Assembly (NCBI GenBank): GCA_033977485.1
Contig: CM066995.1
Coordinates: 44,203,736-44,267,735 of the forward strand
DNA from: Hydrangea macrophylla
Lineage: Eukaryota; Streptophyta; Magnoliopsida; Cornales; Hydrangeaceae
Length of the DNA stretch: 64,000 bases
Reading direction: 5' to 3'
The notes beneath the pieces were generated by a model. It had not been told where the DNA came from, made no database searches, and saw nothing but the letters and a program-made list of their open reading frames with translations. Below, piece after piece: positions 46,041 through 58,387 of this stretch. Position 1 is the stretch's first letter. Every line of letters starts with the position of its first letter. A program made the position numbers and the translations under genes.

Positions 46041-47222
46041 TGGATTTTAGAGATATGTTTTGATCTTATCGAAGGCTTGTTGGTATAGGGTATCCCACTC
46101 AAACTTCTCTTCTTTCCTAAGTAGCTTAAAAAACAGGTCACATGTCAGGGTGAGTTTTGAGATAAAGCAGCTTATGAACTGTATTCTTCCCAAAAACGCC
46201 CTCAATTCTTTCTCATTCTTTGGCAATTGTATTTCAACTATGGCCTTTATTTTGGTCGGGTCCACCTCTATTCCCCTCTGAGTGATAAAGAATCCTAACA
46301 ACTTTCCGGTGGTGACTCCGAAGGTGCGCTTATGTGGGTTTAGCCTCATTCTAAATTCTCTTAACCTTCCGAAGAACTTTCAAAACGCACCCAAATGTCC
46401 TTTCTTCTCCTTAGATTTTACAATCATATCGTCTACATATATCTTTACTTCTTTGTGGATCATGTCATGCAGCAATATGGTGGTGGCCCGCTGGTACGTC
46501 ACCCCCACATTCTTGAGCCCAAACGGCATCACCCTATAGCAGTACGTTTCCCACAGTGTAATGAAAGTGGTTTTCTCTCTATCCTCAGGCGCCATAAGAA
46601 TTTGGTTATAACCTGAGAACCCATCCATGAAAGATAAAAGTTCGTGCCCTATAGTGTTGTCCACTAACACATCAATGTGGGGTAAAGGGAAATCATCCTT
46701 AGGGCTGGCTTTGTTCAAATCCTGAAAGTCGACACAAACCCTAAGACGACCATAGTTTTTTTGCAACCAGCACGATGTTGGCAATCCATTCAGAATACTC
46801 GGTGACCACTAAGAATCTAGCTCTCAATTGCTTTTGAACTTCCTCTTTAACCTTGAGTGCCCATTCAGCCCTCATTCGCCTCAATTTTTGTTTTACTGGT
46901 TTTGAGTTGGGAAAGATGGGATATAGTGTTGGACTAATTCTGGATTGATACATGGCATATCGCTGTAAGACCATGCAAAAACATCTTTGAATTCATTTAA
47001 TAGTTTGATCAATTCTCTACTTTTTTCATTACTAAGTGTAGAGCCAATGAAAACATTTTGAGGATTATCTTCATTTCTGAGATTAATCGTTAGAGTGTCC
47101 TCAATGATTTTACATATAGATTCTTTTTCTTTTTCAATTAAGTTTTGCAATTCAATTGGTATTTCATGATCATCACATTCATCACATTCATTAAGCATAT
47201 TCGAGTAAGCAGAATTAGTCAT
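46041..47222 (-). pseudogene. Element E reverse transcriptase
   Basis: RT preceded by the lead typical of Tat-type pol: LLNEFKDVFAWSYSDMPC (about 47000-46950). Fingers and palm follow: RRMRAEWALKVKEEVQKQL, CVDFQDLNKASPKDDFPLPH, SFMDGFSGYNQI and CYRVMPFGLKNVGVTYQRAT. The catalytic box is intact as YVDDMIVKS (about 46445). The thumb (46349-46047) has HKRTFGVTTGKLLGF and ELRAFLGRIQFISCFI. Frame changes occur near 46915, 46780 and 46380. Confidence 0.88.
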
Positions 47223-47249
47223 ACATTCATTTGATTTTGTTCGGGGTGA

Positions 47250-48710
47250 TTACAACAGACATAGCAATAGTGAGACACCTCATTTGGGCCATTACGGACT
47301 CCGGGGAAGGGGGATACCTATCACTAGACTCAAAGATCCATTCTTTGTTGACCATTCTTTGTTGACCCCCTTCTTGAGTTCCACAGTGTGGCAGCCTAGC
47401 AGATTCCCTGTTCCCATCTTGGCCTCTTCTCTTATCATTGCTTCCCCAGATTCTTCCATGTCATTCTCTTCATCCCCTTCTTGTGCTTCTTCCACTGTAC
47501 CCTCAGCATATTCTCCTTTGGCCTTACCTCCCATGATCCCCTTTTGGTCCATTCCCTTGTCTTTTGTACTTTCTTCGCCCAACAGGTTTTTCATGACCGG
47601 GCTATCCAGCGCACCAATCCAGTCTTTAGCAGTAGCAGACTTCACGGGGGGCCTGCAAATATGGATCCTCATACTTGGAGAATTCATGGGGGAAGAAAAT
47701 CTCAAACCCTCATACTTTAAGCGATTGTCTTTCTGATCAACCCATGGTTTTGGGAAGCCACAAAAGGGAAAATCTCCTCCCTCTTTTACAAAGTATCCGT
47801 TGAGCGTCTTCAGGTAAGGGTCCAATGGTGCATCAGCTGCTTCTTCTTCTCTCTCAGTTCCTTCTTTAATGTTTGATCACCCAGACCATGAGTGTGAGTC
47901 TGAGTAGGGATTCTTGGAAATTCTGGCAGCCCTTGAGGATTCTTTCCCAATCCCATGCCTGGGATAAAACCCATGTTCTTCATAATCCCCGCGACCAATG
48001 GGCTCACATATTGATCAAAATACAACGACAGGAACTCCCTTGGCTTTGCCTCCTCTAATATGTTAATAAACTCAAACCCTCCTAGACTCATCTCTTCTTC
48101 CTGAAATTGTACCTCTAGAATCGATGCGCTTGACGAAGCTTCAGATGGACGGACCCAACTGTCCCTGAGAATGTCACAGACCTTGCTTTTCCAAACACAC
48201 TTGACTTTTTGATGAATCGTAGACGGAATAGCACGTAGACTATCCAACCATGGCCTTCCTAGCAACAAATTGAAAGAAGTGGGGATGTCAATGACCTGAA
48301 ATTCAGCTTCCTTTTCCAAAGGCCCGACAGCGAGATGGAGAAGAATTATACCCATGATTATCCTCTGGGTGTTGTCGTACGCTTTTACCTTCTATTCAAA
48401 TGGTATGAAGGTTGACTCATCTAGACCCATGCGCTTAGCTGTTCGAAACGGACATACATTTAGAGCAGATCCGTTGTCAACAAGACAAGCAGGCACAGTG
48501 TTTCCCAGTCATTCTACAGTGACATATAATGGTTTATTGTGAACAGGCCATCCCGGAGGCAGGTCATCTAATGAGAAGGTAATATCCAGAGTCGGAGTTC
48601 TGCCGATCATTCCCACGAGGTCCTCCAGTGCTGTATTGATGGAAACATTGGACTGGTTCAAAGCATCAAGGACTGCCTGCCTGTGGCGCTTAGAGGCAAT
48701 CAACAAACCC
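47250..48710 (-). pseudogene. Element E protease and G-patch region
   Basis: Aspartic protease with the active site as LVDNGSALNVCP near 48480 (DNG in place of DTG, a form I recognise in Tat elements) and FNLLLGRPWLDSLRAI near 48265. A G-patch follows (MKNMGFIPGMGLGKNPQG, about 47978-47925), an RNA-binding motif often found after protease in Tat/Ogre. The region 47825-47292 is a Glu/Gly-rich linker. In-frame stops near 48508 and 48393 and a break near 47820. Confidence 0.82.
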
Positions 48711-49299
48711 CATATGGTGATATTGGCCTAGGTTTTCTTCATGTATTTCAGGACCCGGTCTTCTTCTTCTTCTTCTTCATTCATTTTCCCCTTTCCATTG
48801 TCCACTTCCCTCCCCGGGTGATCCTCCTCTAGCCCGTGCAGTTTAAAATGCCTCCCCGACCGGGTTAGATGATTGACTTCTTCCTTTGTCCACAAATTGT
48901 CAATTCTGAACGTCTTTCACATTTTTCCTTTTTTGTTCCCATCTCTTCATCACTCATACACCACAGGTCATCTTCTACCTGATCCATATTTGTACTGTTA
49001 GTCTTCTGAACCCACCAATCCACTTGCTTTGACGTTCTCTCTCCTGACTGATTCCCCAGGGTCCAGATTATCAAATCTTTCAGCAGCTAGTAAGGCTTCC
49101 TTGGTGTCCCAGCTTTGGTGATTAGCTTAGATGGATCGAAGGTTGTCTCTCCTATCCCCAAGAAATAAAGACCTTGTGGTGGTGGTATGGCATGATGATT
49201 CGGCAATGGATTCCTAGTAACATTGGGAGTTTTGACAGGCGGCTCAGATATCACCTTGTTATCAATGAGGTCTTGAATCTCATGCCTCAGCCTCGTGCA

Positions 49300-50501
49300 C
49301 CAATCCGTAGAGTAACCATTTTGTTGGCGAAATTTGCAATAGAGGTCTTCTCAGAAGGTGAGTGGGAGCGGACTTGGTAAAGGTCGAGATTCCAATGGAT
49401 GAAGATGACCTTTTTCCTTTAACCTATCAAGGGTGGTTGACAGTGGTACCCCTAAATCTGAGAATTTCCTCGGTTGTTTATCCCCTCCTCTTCTCGGTGC
49501 TATGTCGAATTTTCTCTCCGGTCCACTTAATGCGTTGACATTAGTGGGGCCAGTGTGACCTCCCAAATTCCCTCCATTTGACCCGTAGTTTGGCCTTCTG
49601 TATCGATTCGACTGTTCTTCGATTACCCCTTCTTGGATTGCATCCTCTATCCTTGTCCCGACATCAAAAACTTCAGCAAAAGTGTTGATCGACTGAAACC
49701 TCATCTTTTCTTGGTAGATGGGCTGAAGGTTCTTCATTAACATTCGAATTTGATCTTTCTCAGATGGCCTCTGCACCATCTTGGCTACCTTTCCCCTCCA
49801 TCTACTCAAGTATTCTGTGAACGATTCTTTGCTTCCTTGCCTGGCGGTTTCCAAATCTCTGACTGTGACGTCCAGTCTTGGTTGTACTCATACTGTGCCA
49901 CAAATGCTTTGATCACCTCCTCCCAAACTTTTATTTTGCTTGGTTCGAGAATAAGATACCATGCCAAAGCAGCTCCGGTTAGAGTTTGCTAAAATTAGAC
50001 GGCCATCATAAAAGTGTTCAACCCACTAGGTTGGAAGGCCCCAATATACATCCTCACATGGATGTGAGGATTCCCTGTTCCGTCGAACTTATCAAAAAAT
50101 GGCATTTTAAAACTTATGGGCAGCGTCTCACGGACCCCATCGTATAGACCTTCTAACTCTATCAGATAAGTGTCAACCCCTTGAGCCTTACACATCACCC
50201 TTTCTACTTTTTCTATCTTCTCGGTCATTATCCTCTCCTTGTCGGTCTTTTCTCTTTCCACCATTTCCCTTTCTGCTCTAGGAACCTCGGCCCTGGGCAT
50301 CTCTGGGTCATCGTACCAACCTTCCTCCCTAATTGGTGGATCATTGATTGGTGGATTTATAACCGGTGGCGGGCGTGCTATTGCTTCTATCATGACCATC
50401 ATTCGGTTCATATTCTCAGCCTGTCACCTCATATGTTCTGCCTGTTGTTCTACCAGTGTCTTTAATTCTACTACTTCCCCATTATTCCTCTCGTCTGCCA
50501 T
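49300..50501 (-). pseudogene. Element E gag
   Basis: Starts at ATG 50501 (MADERNNGEVVELKTLVEQQ) with a helical N-terminus, then a Pro- and Arg/Glu-rich stretch. Capsid: MPFFDKFDGTGNPHIHVRMY near 50105, FTEYLSRWRGKVAKM and LMKNLQPIYQEKM near 49820-49700. A C-terminal knuckle-like YCKFRQQNGYSTDWC and LRHEIQDLIDN lie near 49340-49265, with some metal ligands replaced. Stops near 50430 and 49993 and a frameshift near 49855. Confidence 0.85.
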
Positions 50502-50604
50502 CTTAAAGTTTCCTTCCCTTCTTACTAGCCTTACTGTGGAGCCTCTAAACCAGACCGTGCCCGAACTTGATGCTATTTTTGCCCTACAAAAGAATTTTTT
50601 ATGA

Positions 50605-51770
50605 CGTTTAAAAACTTTTCTTATTTCTTCTTTCTTTTTTGTATCACAATTTTGAAAGATACTCGGAGAAACTTTTCATGAATGGTTCATATATCACACG
50701 GATGCAATGCACGTGTGCGTGTGTGCCTACTCTAAATGCAAAAGAAAAGAAAAAAATTCTATCCCTAACAAATAGACACACAAGCATATAAAATCCTCAC
50801 TCATGTTAAATGCGCTAATTTCACCTTTCATTGGAATCCTCACTACCCCTTCAAAGGTCAGATATTCAAAAAAAATTTGAAATTCATGATGAGATCTTGC
50901 AAAACAATTCTACAGGATTTTGAATCTTTTTATTTAAAAATACGGACGTGAAAATATTTCTTAACAATTTTGCTTTGAAATTCATTTGAAGAGCATTTCT
51001 TTTCAAAAATGATTCCAAAAAATTTTGGATTTTTCCTTTGAATATACTTTATTAAAAATTTGTTCAGGGCTTTGGACTTCAAAGAATTTTCAAAGAGCAG
51101 TTGAAACTTTGGAATAAAGATGGCAAGAATTGTTTGCTTACAAAGATGGATTGAAAATTCCTTGGGTAGAAGGATCACATGATCGGATTATCACCGTATT
51201 TTTAATGAATTCGGATGCATACAAGGTCAATGATGCTTAGCTAAACATGATATAAGAGATGTAATTTTTTAATCAAAGTCAAGCAGATTCCTAAATGTCA
51301 TGGGACATAAAGAGGAATTGCTCAAAAGTGATTACGAGGTTACACATCTTTCATCAGGCAAGTATCGTCATCATCTCAAGTAATCCCTTCCGGGCATACA
51401 AAACTCCCTAGCATATAATCCTAATCAAGAATTGATTTCCTAATTTTGAAAGTTTCTATAAAAGCTATCATGCAAAGGCCGGGTTTTGGTCAAATAAGGG
51501 ACCCTTGACACACACCCTATAGGATGCTTCATATATCAACACATGGTACGAGATCAAGGGTGATCACACAGTCCCATGATGGCTTGACCGACCGGGTGAC
51601 CCCGAGCCTCCAAGGTCATAGTTTCGCGTAATCGACTGGCGAGACATGCAAGTGCAATGCAACAGACACACAAAAATTAATTAATTTGATTAAAAGGATG
51701 CTTTCAAGTCTAATCCTCAAGTGAACCAAAAATCAGAAATTCTGGTTTGTGAAACCAGAGATTCTGGGTT
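50605..51770 (-). other. Element E leader between PBS and gag
   Basis: About 1.2 kb, AT-rich, no credible ORF. It lies between the PBS and the gag ATG, so it is the untranslated leader. Confidence 0.6.
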
Positions 51771-51773
51771 CGG

Positions 51774-51791
51774 CCCTCAGCAGAGTCGCCA
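51774..51791 (-). other. Element E primer-binding site
   Basis: On the minus strand, tggcgactctgctgagg begins 3 bp after the 5' LTR end. It closely resembles the PBS reported for Ogre/Tat elements, attributed to tRNA-Arg; the tRNA identity is recalled, not checked. Confidence 0.75.
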
Positions 51792-51794
51792 AAT

Positions 51795-54434
51795 TGTGGA
51801 TATCGCAATTTTCTCTTACCTATAGCTTTTGCATTTAAAATCTTTTCAATCTTTATGTAAAAAAACGAGTTGCCACTTAATTTTTTAAAGGAAAAATTAA
51901 GAAACCATTTTAAGGCAAACTGATCTTTTGGAAACCAGAGATTTCTAGATCTTGGGATTATAGAATGAGAGGGGAAGGAGCCCGGCGGACTAAAACACCC
52001 CCTCTCATCCTATCTCGCGATAGGCCTCTACTCAACATCCTTTTAATCGAATTAAAAATCTAAGCATGTACTCAACTAATACATATGTATAAATATACAT
52101 TACAAAAACAAGTCTAAAGGGTGCAAGATTGCAAATGATAAAATATCATTCAAAACCAAATAAGTGATTAGCAAGCAATATGACATGCAATAGGGTACAA
52201 GAGAACTTACCCGGGATCCAGCTGCGATTTTGAAATATGCAATGCATACAAGAAGTAGAAATCCTAATAAAAGGTCTCTAATCACATATATACACATAAA
52301 GTAAATCTTAATTCTAAGGTGTCGCGCATGAAGTAAAAAATCAATGAAATTAAGAAATAATTAATCCTAAGAAGGGTCAAGAGGTCATACCTCATCGGCG
52401 CTACAAAACAAGGGTTAGTCCGCATGTTTTAGAAGGATATATTATATCAAATAACCACCCTTAAATGTCTAGCTAAATTCTATCAAGTAGAAGAAGTGAC
52501 ACAATTATGCATTCAAATACATATATGGATGAATGTGTATGATTACATAGATATGAACAAAAATGAGCTATTGGATTATTCCTTGATTTGGACCATTTAG
52601 CCTCTGTATTTAAGCTTAACTAATTACTGTTGAAGCATGGTCTAAGCCCTAGGTCATGGAAAGATCGTATGAGCCATTGTTTGCAAAGTATACCAAATCT
52701 GTTCAGAGTTTCTGAAAATTACAAAGTACCAGTCAAGGCTTTGAAAATTTGAAAAGCATAGTTCCCATGGTTTGATGTCAATGATTTTGGAAACATGATA
52801 CCTCTATAAGTCTAGTTCCCAACCCAAAAAAAAAAATCAAAGATCAACGGTTCAATCTCTGGGAATTAGACAAACACTAGGCATCACATAGAAATTTACC
52901 ACCCTCCGTCCAGAGATTTTGTACTATTTTTTAAAAATAGTAACAAAATCAGAAACACTTTGATCTTTTTAGGTTATCTTCTTAACACATTAAACTACTT
53001 AAAAAAATTTATTTGAGGCCAAGAATACTTTATTAAGGCTCTGATTTGTTTATTTCAAAGTGGTGTTACTATTCTGAAATTCTGGACAGATTGTTATTGT
53101 TCCACAAAACTCATGACCAAACCACTTTAAGCATGAAATCTCCTTAAAACAAAAATCAAAGTGGTAGAACTTTGAATTATTGACACTTTCCAGTTGGTTT
53201 CATTTGATTCCAACAGTTCATTATTTAACTAAAAATCTTTGATGAAAAGCGGTTGGTGAATTCGCTGCACCTTTGCCAAATATACCTTTCACTTGCTAAT
53301 TCCAACTACCAAGCCATTAAGTTTGGCTTAACTTAAACTACTTCTCCTACCATTTGATGGTCATTGGAGGTTAATAACACCTATACTTGATAGATTTCAA
53401 TGAAGCATGGAGAAGCTTCATGAAATCTTAGGATAACAAGCTCAAATCATGGAGATAGATTTGGACTTATCAACCAAACATGATAAGTATCAACTATAAT
53501 CTTCTTGTAAACCATGAACTTACAAGGAGGCTAGAAGATTTCAAGTCAAGAGATTCAAGTAAGACATTAAAAGTCTCATGAATCCCAAGAGATGAATATA
53601 ATCAAAAAGTAGAGACCCAAAGTTCAAAAATTATCTAAACTAACACGTATTTAAAGAATAATTAGTCTAGAGTCTATCTCTAATTATCCTCAACTTAGTG
53701 ATCTTGAAGGATTTCCACAAGTTAATCAAGCTCTGTAACTCTAACTCACATACAACTTCTTCTTTTAACCTACAAAAGTGACTCTCAAGTATATTTAGAA
53801 AATTCTTTAGGGGTTTAGGAGAGGGAGAATCAAGATAAGGTTGGAAGATTCAAGGAAATCATCGTCTCTTATAATGGGATATTCACCCTTTTTATATAGG
53901 CAATTTTTAAGAGGGTATTTCAGTCATTTCATAGCAAAAACTCTGATCTCATATGTCCTTTTGTTGGTACAAGACGTGTTGTATTATAGCTGTCTGCTGG
54001 AAAATGCGGCACTCACTGGAGATGGAAGCGGCACTTAGTGAGTGCCGGGACGGTACTTGATGAAAGCCATCACGGCATTTAGTGAATGCCGCAGACAAAT
54101 CCAGGGATTGCCGTTTCTTAAATTTTACAGCGTTTGAAAGAAATTAGTGGCAGTCACTGACTGCCGTTAAGGCATTCACTAAACGCCGATCCGGCAATCA
54201 GTGAGTACCGCTCCGGCAACCCGTGATTGCCACAAATCCTTCTATGTGCCGCATTCGTCTACTTCCCTTTTCCTTCCTATTCCTTTCTTCCTCTTTCTTT
54301 TGTTTCGGGTTGAGGAATCTTTTGAAGAGCTTGAATCACCTTTGGAACTCTAGATTAGTTGGACATTGTCATCATCAGATCTAGAGGCAGCACTTCCCTT
54401 AATTCGACATTTGGTCAAAATCGGGGTGTCTGCA
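51795..54434 (-). repeat. Element E 5' LTR (right)
   Basis: 2640 bp, plus-strand edges TGTGGATATC and GTCTGCA. Colinear with 19720-22366 with modest divergence. It contains the GCCG-type palindrome cluster (54005-54260) and, further along the minus strand, the TATA box CCTATATAAA (53891-53900). Followed by AGACC at 54435-54439. Confidence 0.92.
53891..53900 (-). promoter_or_regulatory. Element E LTR TATA box
   Basis: CCTATATAAA on the minus strand, about 535 bp into the LTR, with the palindrome cluster 105-360 bp upstream. Conserved in the left LTR at 21799-21809. Confidence 0.6.
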
Positions 54435-54439
54435 AGACC

Positions 54440-55892
54440 TCTCATTCCCCGAGATGGGTGAAAAAGGAGGATTAGATCGGGGGAGCATGAACGTGTGATC
54501 ATGTTCATTCCTTATAATCTTCTTAGATTAGGAGTCACAAAATCCCAAATCTTGCATGGATGCAATATATGATCCTAGGATGTGAAAGGTAGTAGTGTGT
54601 TTGTGTTCATGGATTTCTAGAATGACTGAGAAGTCTAAAAATATGCATGAATGGATGAACAATGTTATTGTAGGATATATACATATGTAGTATGAACTAA
54701 TTCCTAAGAGATGAGCTAATTTGGAATGCATGTAAACATCTAATCAAAGAATAGAAGTTGAAACATGCTTGCTGTGAACAGTGGACAGAACAATGAACTG
54801 ATTTTGTAAATATGGAAAAGTGAGGTTACAAATGTTTTTAATTAATGATATTTTATGTAGATCATCCTTATTATGTCTAGAATCCATATTAAAAAGCTAA
54901 ACTACAATAGCTATTACAAATTGAGAGAAATCATATGTACAAGAGAGGTTGCTCAGAAACAGAGTCCGTACTATCGACTGAAATGTAGAAAATTCTTAGA
55001 AAATAAAAACAAAACATTTGGAGGCCCATAATATAAAAAAACATTCCCTAAGACACTGAAGTTTAAGGGGAAAATGAGTTAAGACCACTCTCTTTGTAAA
55101 AGATTTTTGAAAAAATAAGTTGAAAGTCAACCAAGCTGCTGTGACAGAGAAAACAGAATATCTAGAAGGAATGTTTGAGTCAAAATGAGACACTTCCAAG
55201 TGTTTTTAAGTCAAACCAAAAATCATGGGTACTCTAAAATAAGCGAGGAAGACTTTCCAAGAGGTTTCATGATCATCCTTTGAGTCTTGAATTCAGAATG
55301 TCTTTTTAAAGTTGGATGACTCACTGTTTTGGAGACTTTTGAGAAAACAAAGATTATTTTTCTTAGAATCTAAATGTTAGGGTTTTAAAGGGGTTTTGAA
55401 ATAGAGATTTTGAAAGCACATTTCTAACACTAAGAGAAGATTATAACCACTTGGAGCATCAAAATCAAACTCACTTCAAGAACTCCCAAGATTGCTGGAG
55501 AGCATTGTTTTCATTTTGGAAATAACTTCAAGAATACATAGGAATGTGTTAAAGTTAGAATCATCATCTATCAAACATGTTTTTGAGGTCATGAGCTACT
55601 ATCCATATGGATTCACTCACCTCAAATAGCATGTCATCATCTAGATGATGATGAACTAGTAAGTAATCAAAGAAAAATAAAAAAGAAATGAGGTAGGAAG
55701 AGATGAACATATATAAACAAGCAAGTAAATAGCAATCAAGAGTTGATAATCATTGAGACATTGGACTTGTAGCTAGGTGTTTCACTCATATATAGTGACT
55801 TTGGACATGGAAGTAGCTTCCTATCTCCTACATGCTCACAAGAATGGTGGTTGGGTGTATTGAATGTGAAGTAAAGAGGAGTATGAAGTAAA
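54440..55892 (-). repeat. LTR X continuation (probable)
   Basis: By the AGACC duplication of E, this is the direct continuation of 19176-19719. It is AT-rich without ORFs, as Tat LTRs are. It ends abruptly at element F (preceding 5 bp GTAAA). Whether all of it is LTR or part is internal to X cannot be decided here. Confidence 0.45.
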
Positions 55893-56253
55893 TGATGGAA
55901 AAAAAAACCGGTTCAGTTAAAAGTTTAAACGCGCAGCGGAAAAGTCAAGTTATAAAACTTAATGGTAGCCCAGGATCTACTACTCGTTAATTCCATAGAT
56001 GCGCACAAGAGGGGACAAGAGTTATACCTTAGTGTCTTGAACCCAATTCTGATTTTCTTCTTCTTCTTTGGTGATGCAGCAGCCTCCACTACGTTGTCTT
56101 CACCCTAATGTCTCATGCGGATGCTTCCCGGAGAGACTAGAGATGGTGGGATCTCTAATAAAGAGGAACAAGAACGTTTGGGGCTCTAAAATAGTTTCTG
56201 CAGCTTCTGACATTCTAAAAATGACGAACTTTTTTTCCAGAACGCAGCTGCCC

Positions 56254-56261
56254 TATTTATA
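56254..56261 (-). promoter_or_regulatory. Element F LTR TATA box
   Basis: TATAAATAGGGCAG on the minus strand, 23 bp downstream of the palindrome cluster; the same box is at 63670-63677 in the other LTR. Confidence 0.65.
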
Positions 56262-56283
56262 GATTCCCATAACCGACCTAACC

Positions 56284-56396
56284 TTCAATCGATCGAAGGA
56301 CTTCGATCGATCGAAGATTCGATCGATCAAACCATCCTCAATCGATCGAACCTGCCATGACTTCAATCGATCGAACCAGCTTCAATCGATCGAACC
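56284..56396. repeat. TTCGATCGATCGAA-type cluster in F 3' LTR
   Basis: Six close copies (ttcaatcgatcgaa, ttcgatcgatcgaa, ttcgatcgatcaaa, ctcaatcgatcgaa and others). The copy in the 5' LTR is 63699-63812, with different point changes. Confidence 0.88.
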
Positions 56397-56569
56397 TGTC
56401 TTGACAGCTTCCTCAAGTGCCTTTCCAAGTATCCTGGTGGAGCTAAGAGTGGGACCTCCTAGGCTCTTTATTGTTAGCTCAGATCAGTTGATTAATTCCC
56501 ATGACCAAACTCTTTGATCAGCAAATTAATCGGCTGATCAGTTAACGTTTACTCCACTATAAAACGATA

Positions 56570-56744
56570 GGGTAATACTTGGGGCACAACCTTCATACAA
56601 CTTTCATACAACCTCCCCAAAAGATGTGTCTATCTCTTTCCTGTGTCACTGTGGGGTCCAGTGACATCACAGGAGAGAGATAGACACATCTTTTGGAGAG
56701 GTTGTATGAAAGTTGTATGAAGGTTGTGTCCCAAATATTACTCG
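56570..56744. mobile_element. MITE (long inverted-repeat foldback) in F 3' LTR
   Basis: Two arms of about 76 bp, from gggtaatacttggggcacaa to the reverse complement of its right end, form a near-perfect hairpin around a loop near 56646-56667. Flanked by an 8-bp duplication AAACGATA / AAATGATA (56562-56569, 56745-56752; one mismatch). The site is empty in F's other LTR (about 63973-63983) and in G's LTR (near 17170). An 8-bp TSD suggests hAT-type mobilisation. Confidence 0.85.
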
Positions 56745-57602
56745 AAATGATAACTGAACTCCAACGCAAAAGAACATATCCGAAGCGATAACTAGACTTA
56801 TATGTTGTACTAATGTCCCTCTACCGTTAGCATTCACAATCATATTCAGGTAGTCGGATAAACGGTCACTGTCAACCTGAATCATGATTACTTCTTGAGT
56901 TCCTTGAGTCCCATTCACCTCTCATGATTACCAAACATGTTGATAACTCTTATCAACAAGACTGCAGTACTCAGTAATCGACTTGGTGACATTCTCAAGG
57001 GAATGCTTACTCTGAAACAGAGGGTATATTCTATCTTGACAATATATGTTCACAACCCTATGAACATGACATACCCAAGATACCCAGGTGTTGATCTTCT
57101 GTAGACCTCACTGATTGGTAAGTCAAAGCTGTCATATCCACAGTCTGTGTTCATAATCGTCTCATGATTGAGAACACGTACCTTATACAAGTTATGAGTT
57201 CCTATTGACTGTTTGACAGTCTTGAGTGTCAATAAGAAAGCTCAGGTCCGTCAATGCACTATAAGCACTAGCATATTAACTGAGAGTTACACTCTAGTGA
57301 TTAAGATTCATCACTCCATCCAATGGTAGTCAATCATGCTACAGTGTAAACTTGATGAGATATCCAGTCTCATCATCCACTATGACAAGTTCTAATTATC
57401 AAATAATAGTAATTCGTATCTCAGTTGTATGTATCTCATACACACACGAATTACTTACTATGACACTTAAGGATTAACAATCATCTCATGAAAGAAACAT
57501 ACATAATGAAATGTAAAGCTGGTATCCATATATTAAACTGTCAATGTCTCATACATAAAGTAATGGTTTGAGGGCACAAACCCAACAAAATCCCACTTGT
57601 AC

Positions 57603-58366
57603 TCACAACCATACAGGATTACATCTGAGACCTAGACTATCTAGATAACGATCAAAGACCTTCTGTGGCAAGGCCTTTGTAAATGGATCAGCAAGATTGT
57701 CGACGGTGGCAATCTTGGTGACAGTCACATCTCCACGTTGAACAGTATCTCGGATAAGATGATATTTTCGCTCTACGTGCTTTCCCTTTCCGTGGTTCCT
57801 TGGCTCCTTGGACTGAGCCACTGCCCCACTGTCATCACAATAAAGCGTAATAGGTGACAGCGACGCTGGTACCACCTCAAGCTCCATAAGGAACTTCTTG
57901 AGGCAAACAGCTTCCTTTGCGGCTTCACAAGCAGCCACATACTCAGCTTCTGTAGTTGAGTCTGCAATGCATTTATGCTAAATGCTCCTCCAACTAACAG
58001 CACCACCTCCCAAGGTAAAGAGATGACCGGACGTCGACTTCCTCGAATCTTTATCTAACATAAAGTCCAAGTCACTGTATCCTATTAGAATTAAGTCACT
58101 ACCACCGTACATAAGCATGTAATCTTTAATCCTTCTCAAGTACTTAAGAATGTGCTTAACAGCTGTCCAGTGCTCTGGACCTGGTTTTGATTGATACTTG
58201 CTACCATGCCAACAGCAAAACAGATATCTGGTCTAGTGCATAACATCGCATACATGAGACTTCCTACTGTCGAAGCATAGGGAATTCCTGTCATGCGATT
58301 CCTCTCCTCCTGTGTCTTTGGACACTGGTCCTTGGAGAACGCTAAACCATGCCTGAAAGGTAACAA
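57603..58366 (-). pseudogene. Element F RNase H end of pol
   Basis: C-terminal part of copia pol. 58366-58136 carries GIPYASTVGSLMYAMLCTRP and 57938-57603 the RNase H block ACEAAKEAVCLKKFL, LYCDDSGAVAQSKEPRNHG, RKYHLIRDTVQRGDV and LADPFTKALP, ending VWL with TGA at 57603-57605. Two frame changes (near 58130 and 57990) break it. Confidence 0.85.
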
Positions 58367-58387
58367 AACTTTCTTCGAATTATCTAT

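Larger units (their letters stand above)
19720..54434 (-). mobile_element. Tat/Ogre-like gypsy element E (with nested D)
   Basis: Minus-strand LTR retrotransposon spanning 34.7 kb, about 20.1 kb once nested element D is removed. The 2.65-kb LTRs (19720-22366, 51795-54434) start and end TG..CA and are flanked by AGACC. PBS-like tggcgactctgctg follows the 5' (right) LTR; a purine-rich tract precedes the 3' (left) LTR. gag-pol runs 50501 to 43835 with a G-patch motif and a second, cellular-type RNase H, both typical of Tat/Ogre. Between pol and the 3' LTR lie two gene-like units on the opposite strand, a layout known for some Tat elements. The coding parts are broken. Confidence 0.85.
55893..57587 (-). 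repeat. Element F 3' LTR
   Basis: 1695 bp including a MITE of about 175 bp; plus-strand edges TGATGGAA and CCCAACA. It matches 63308-64000 from its left edge. The TTCGATCGATCGAA-type cluster (56284-56396) lies directly upstream (minus sense) of the TATA box TATAAATA at 56254-56261. Confidence 0.9.

Noticed and set aside
47284..47736. Plus-strand ORFs over E gag-pol
   Set aside because: They are shadows of the minus-strand protease-RT linker, which has clear family motifs.
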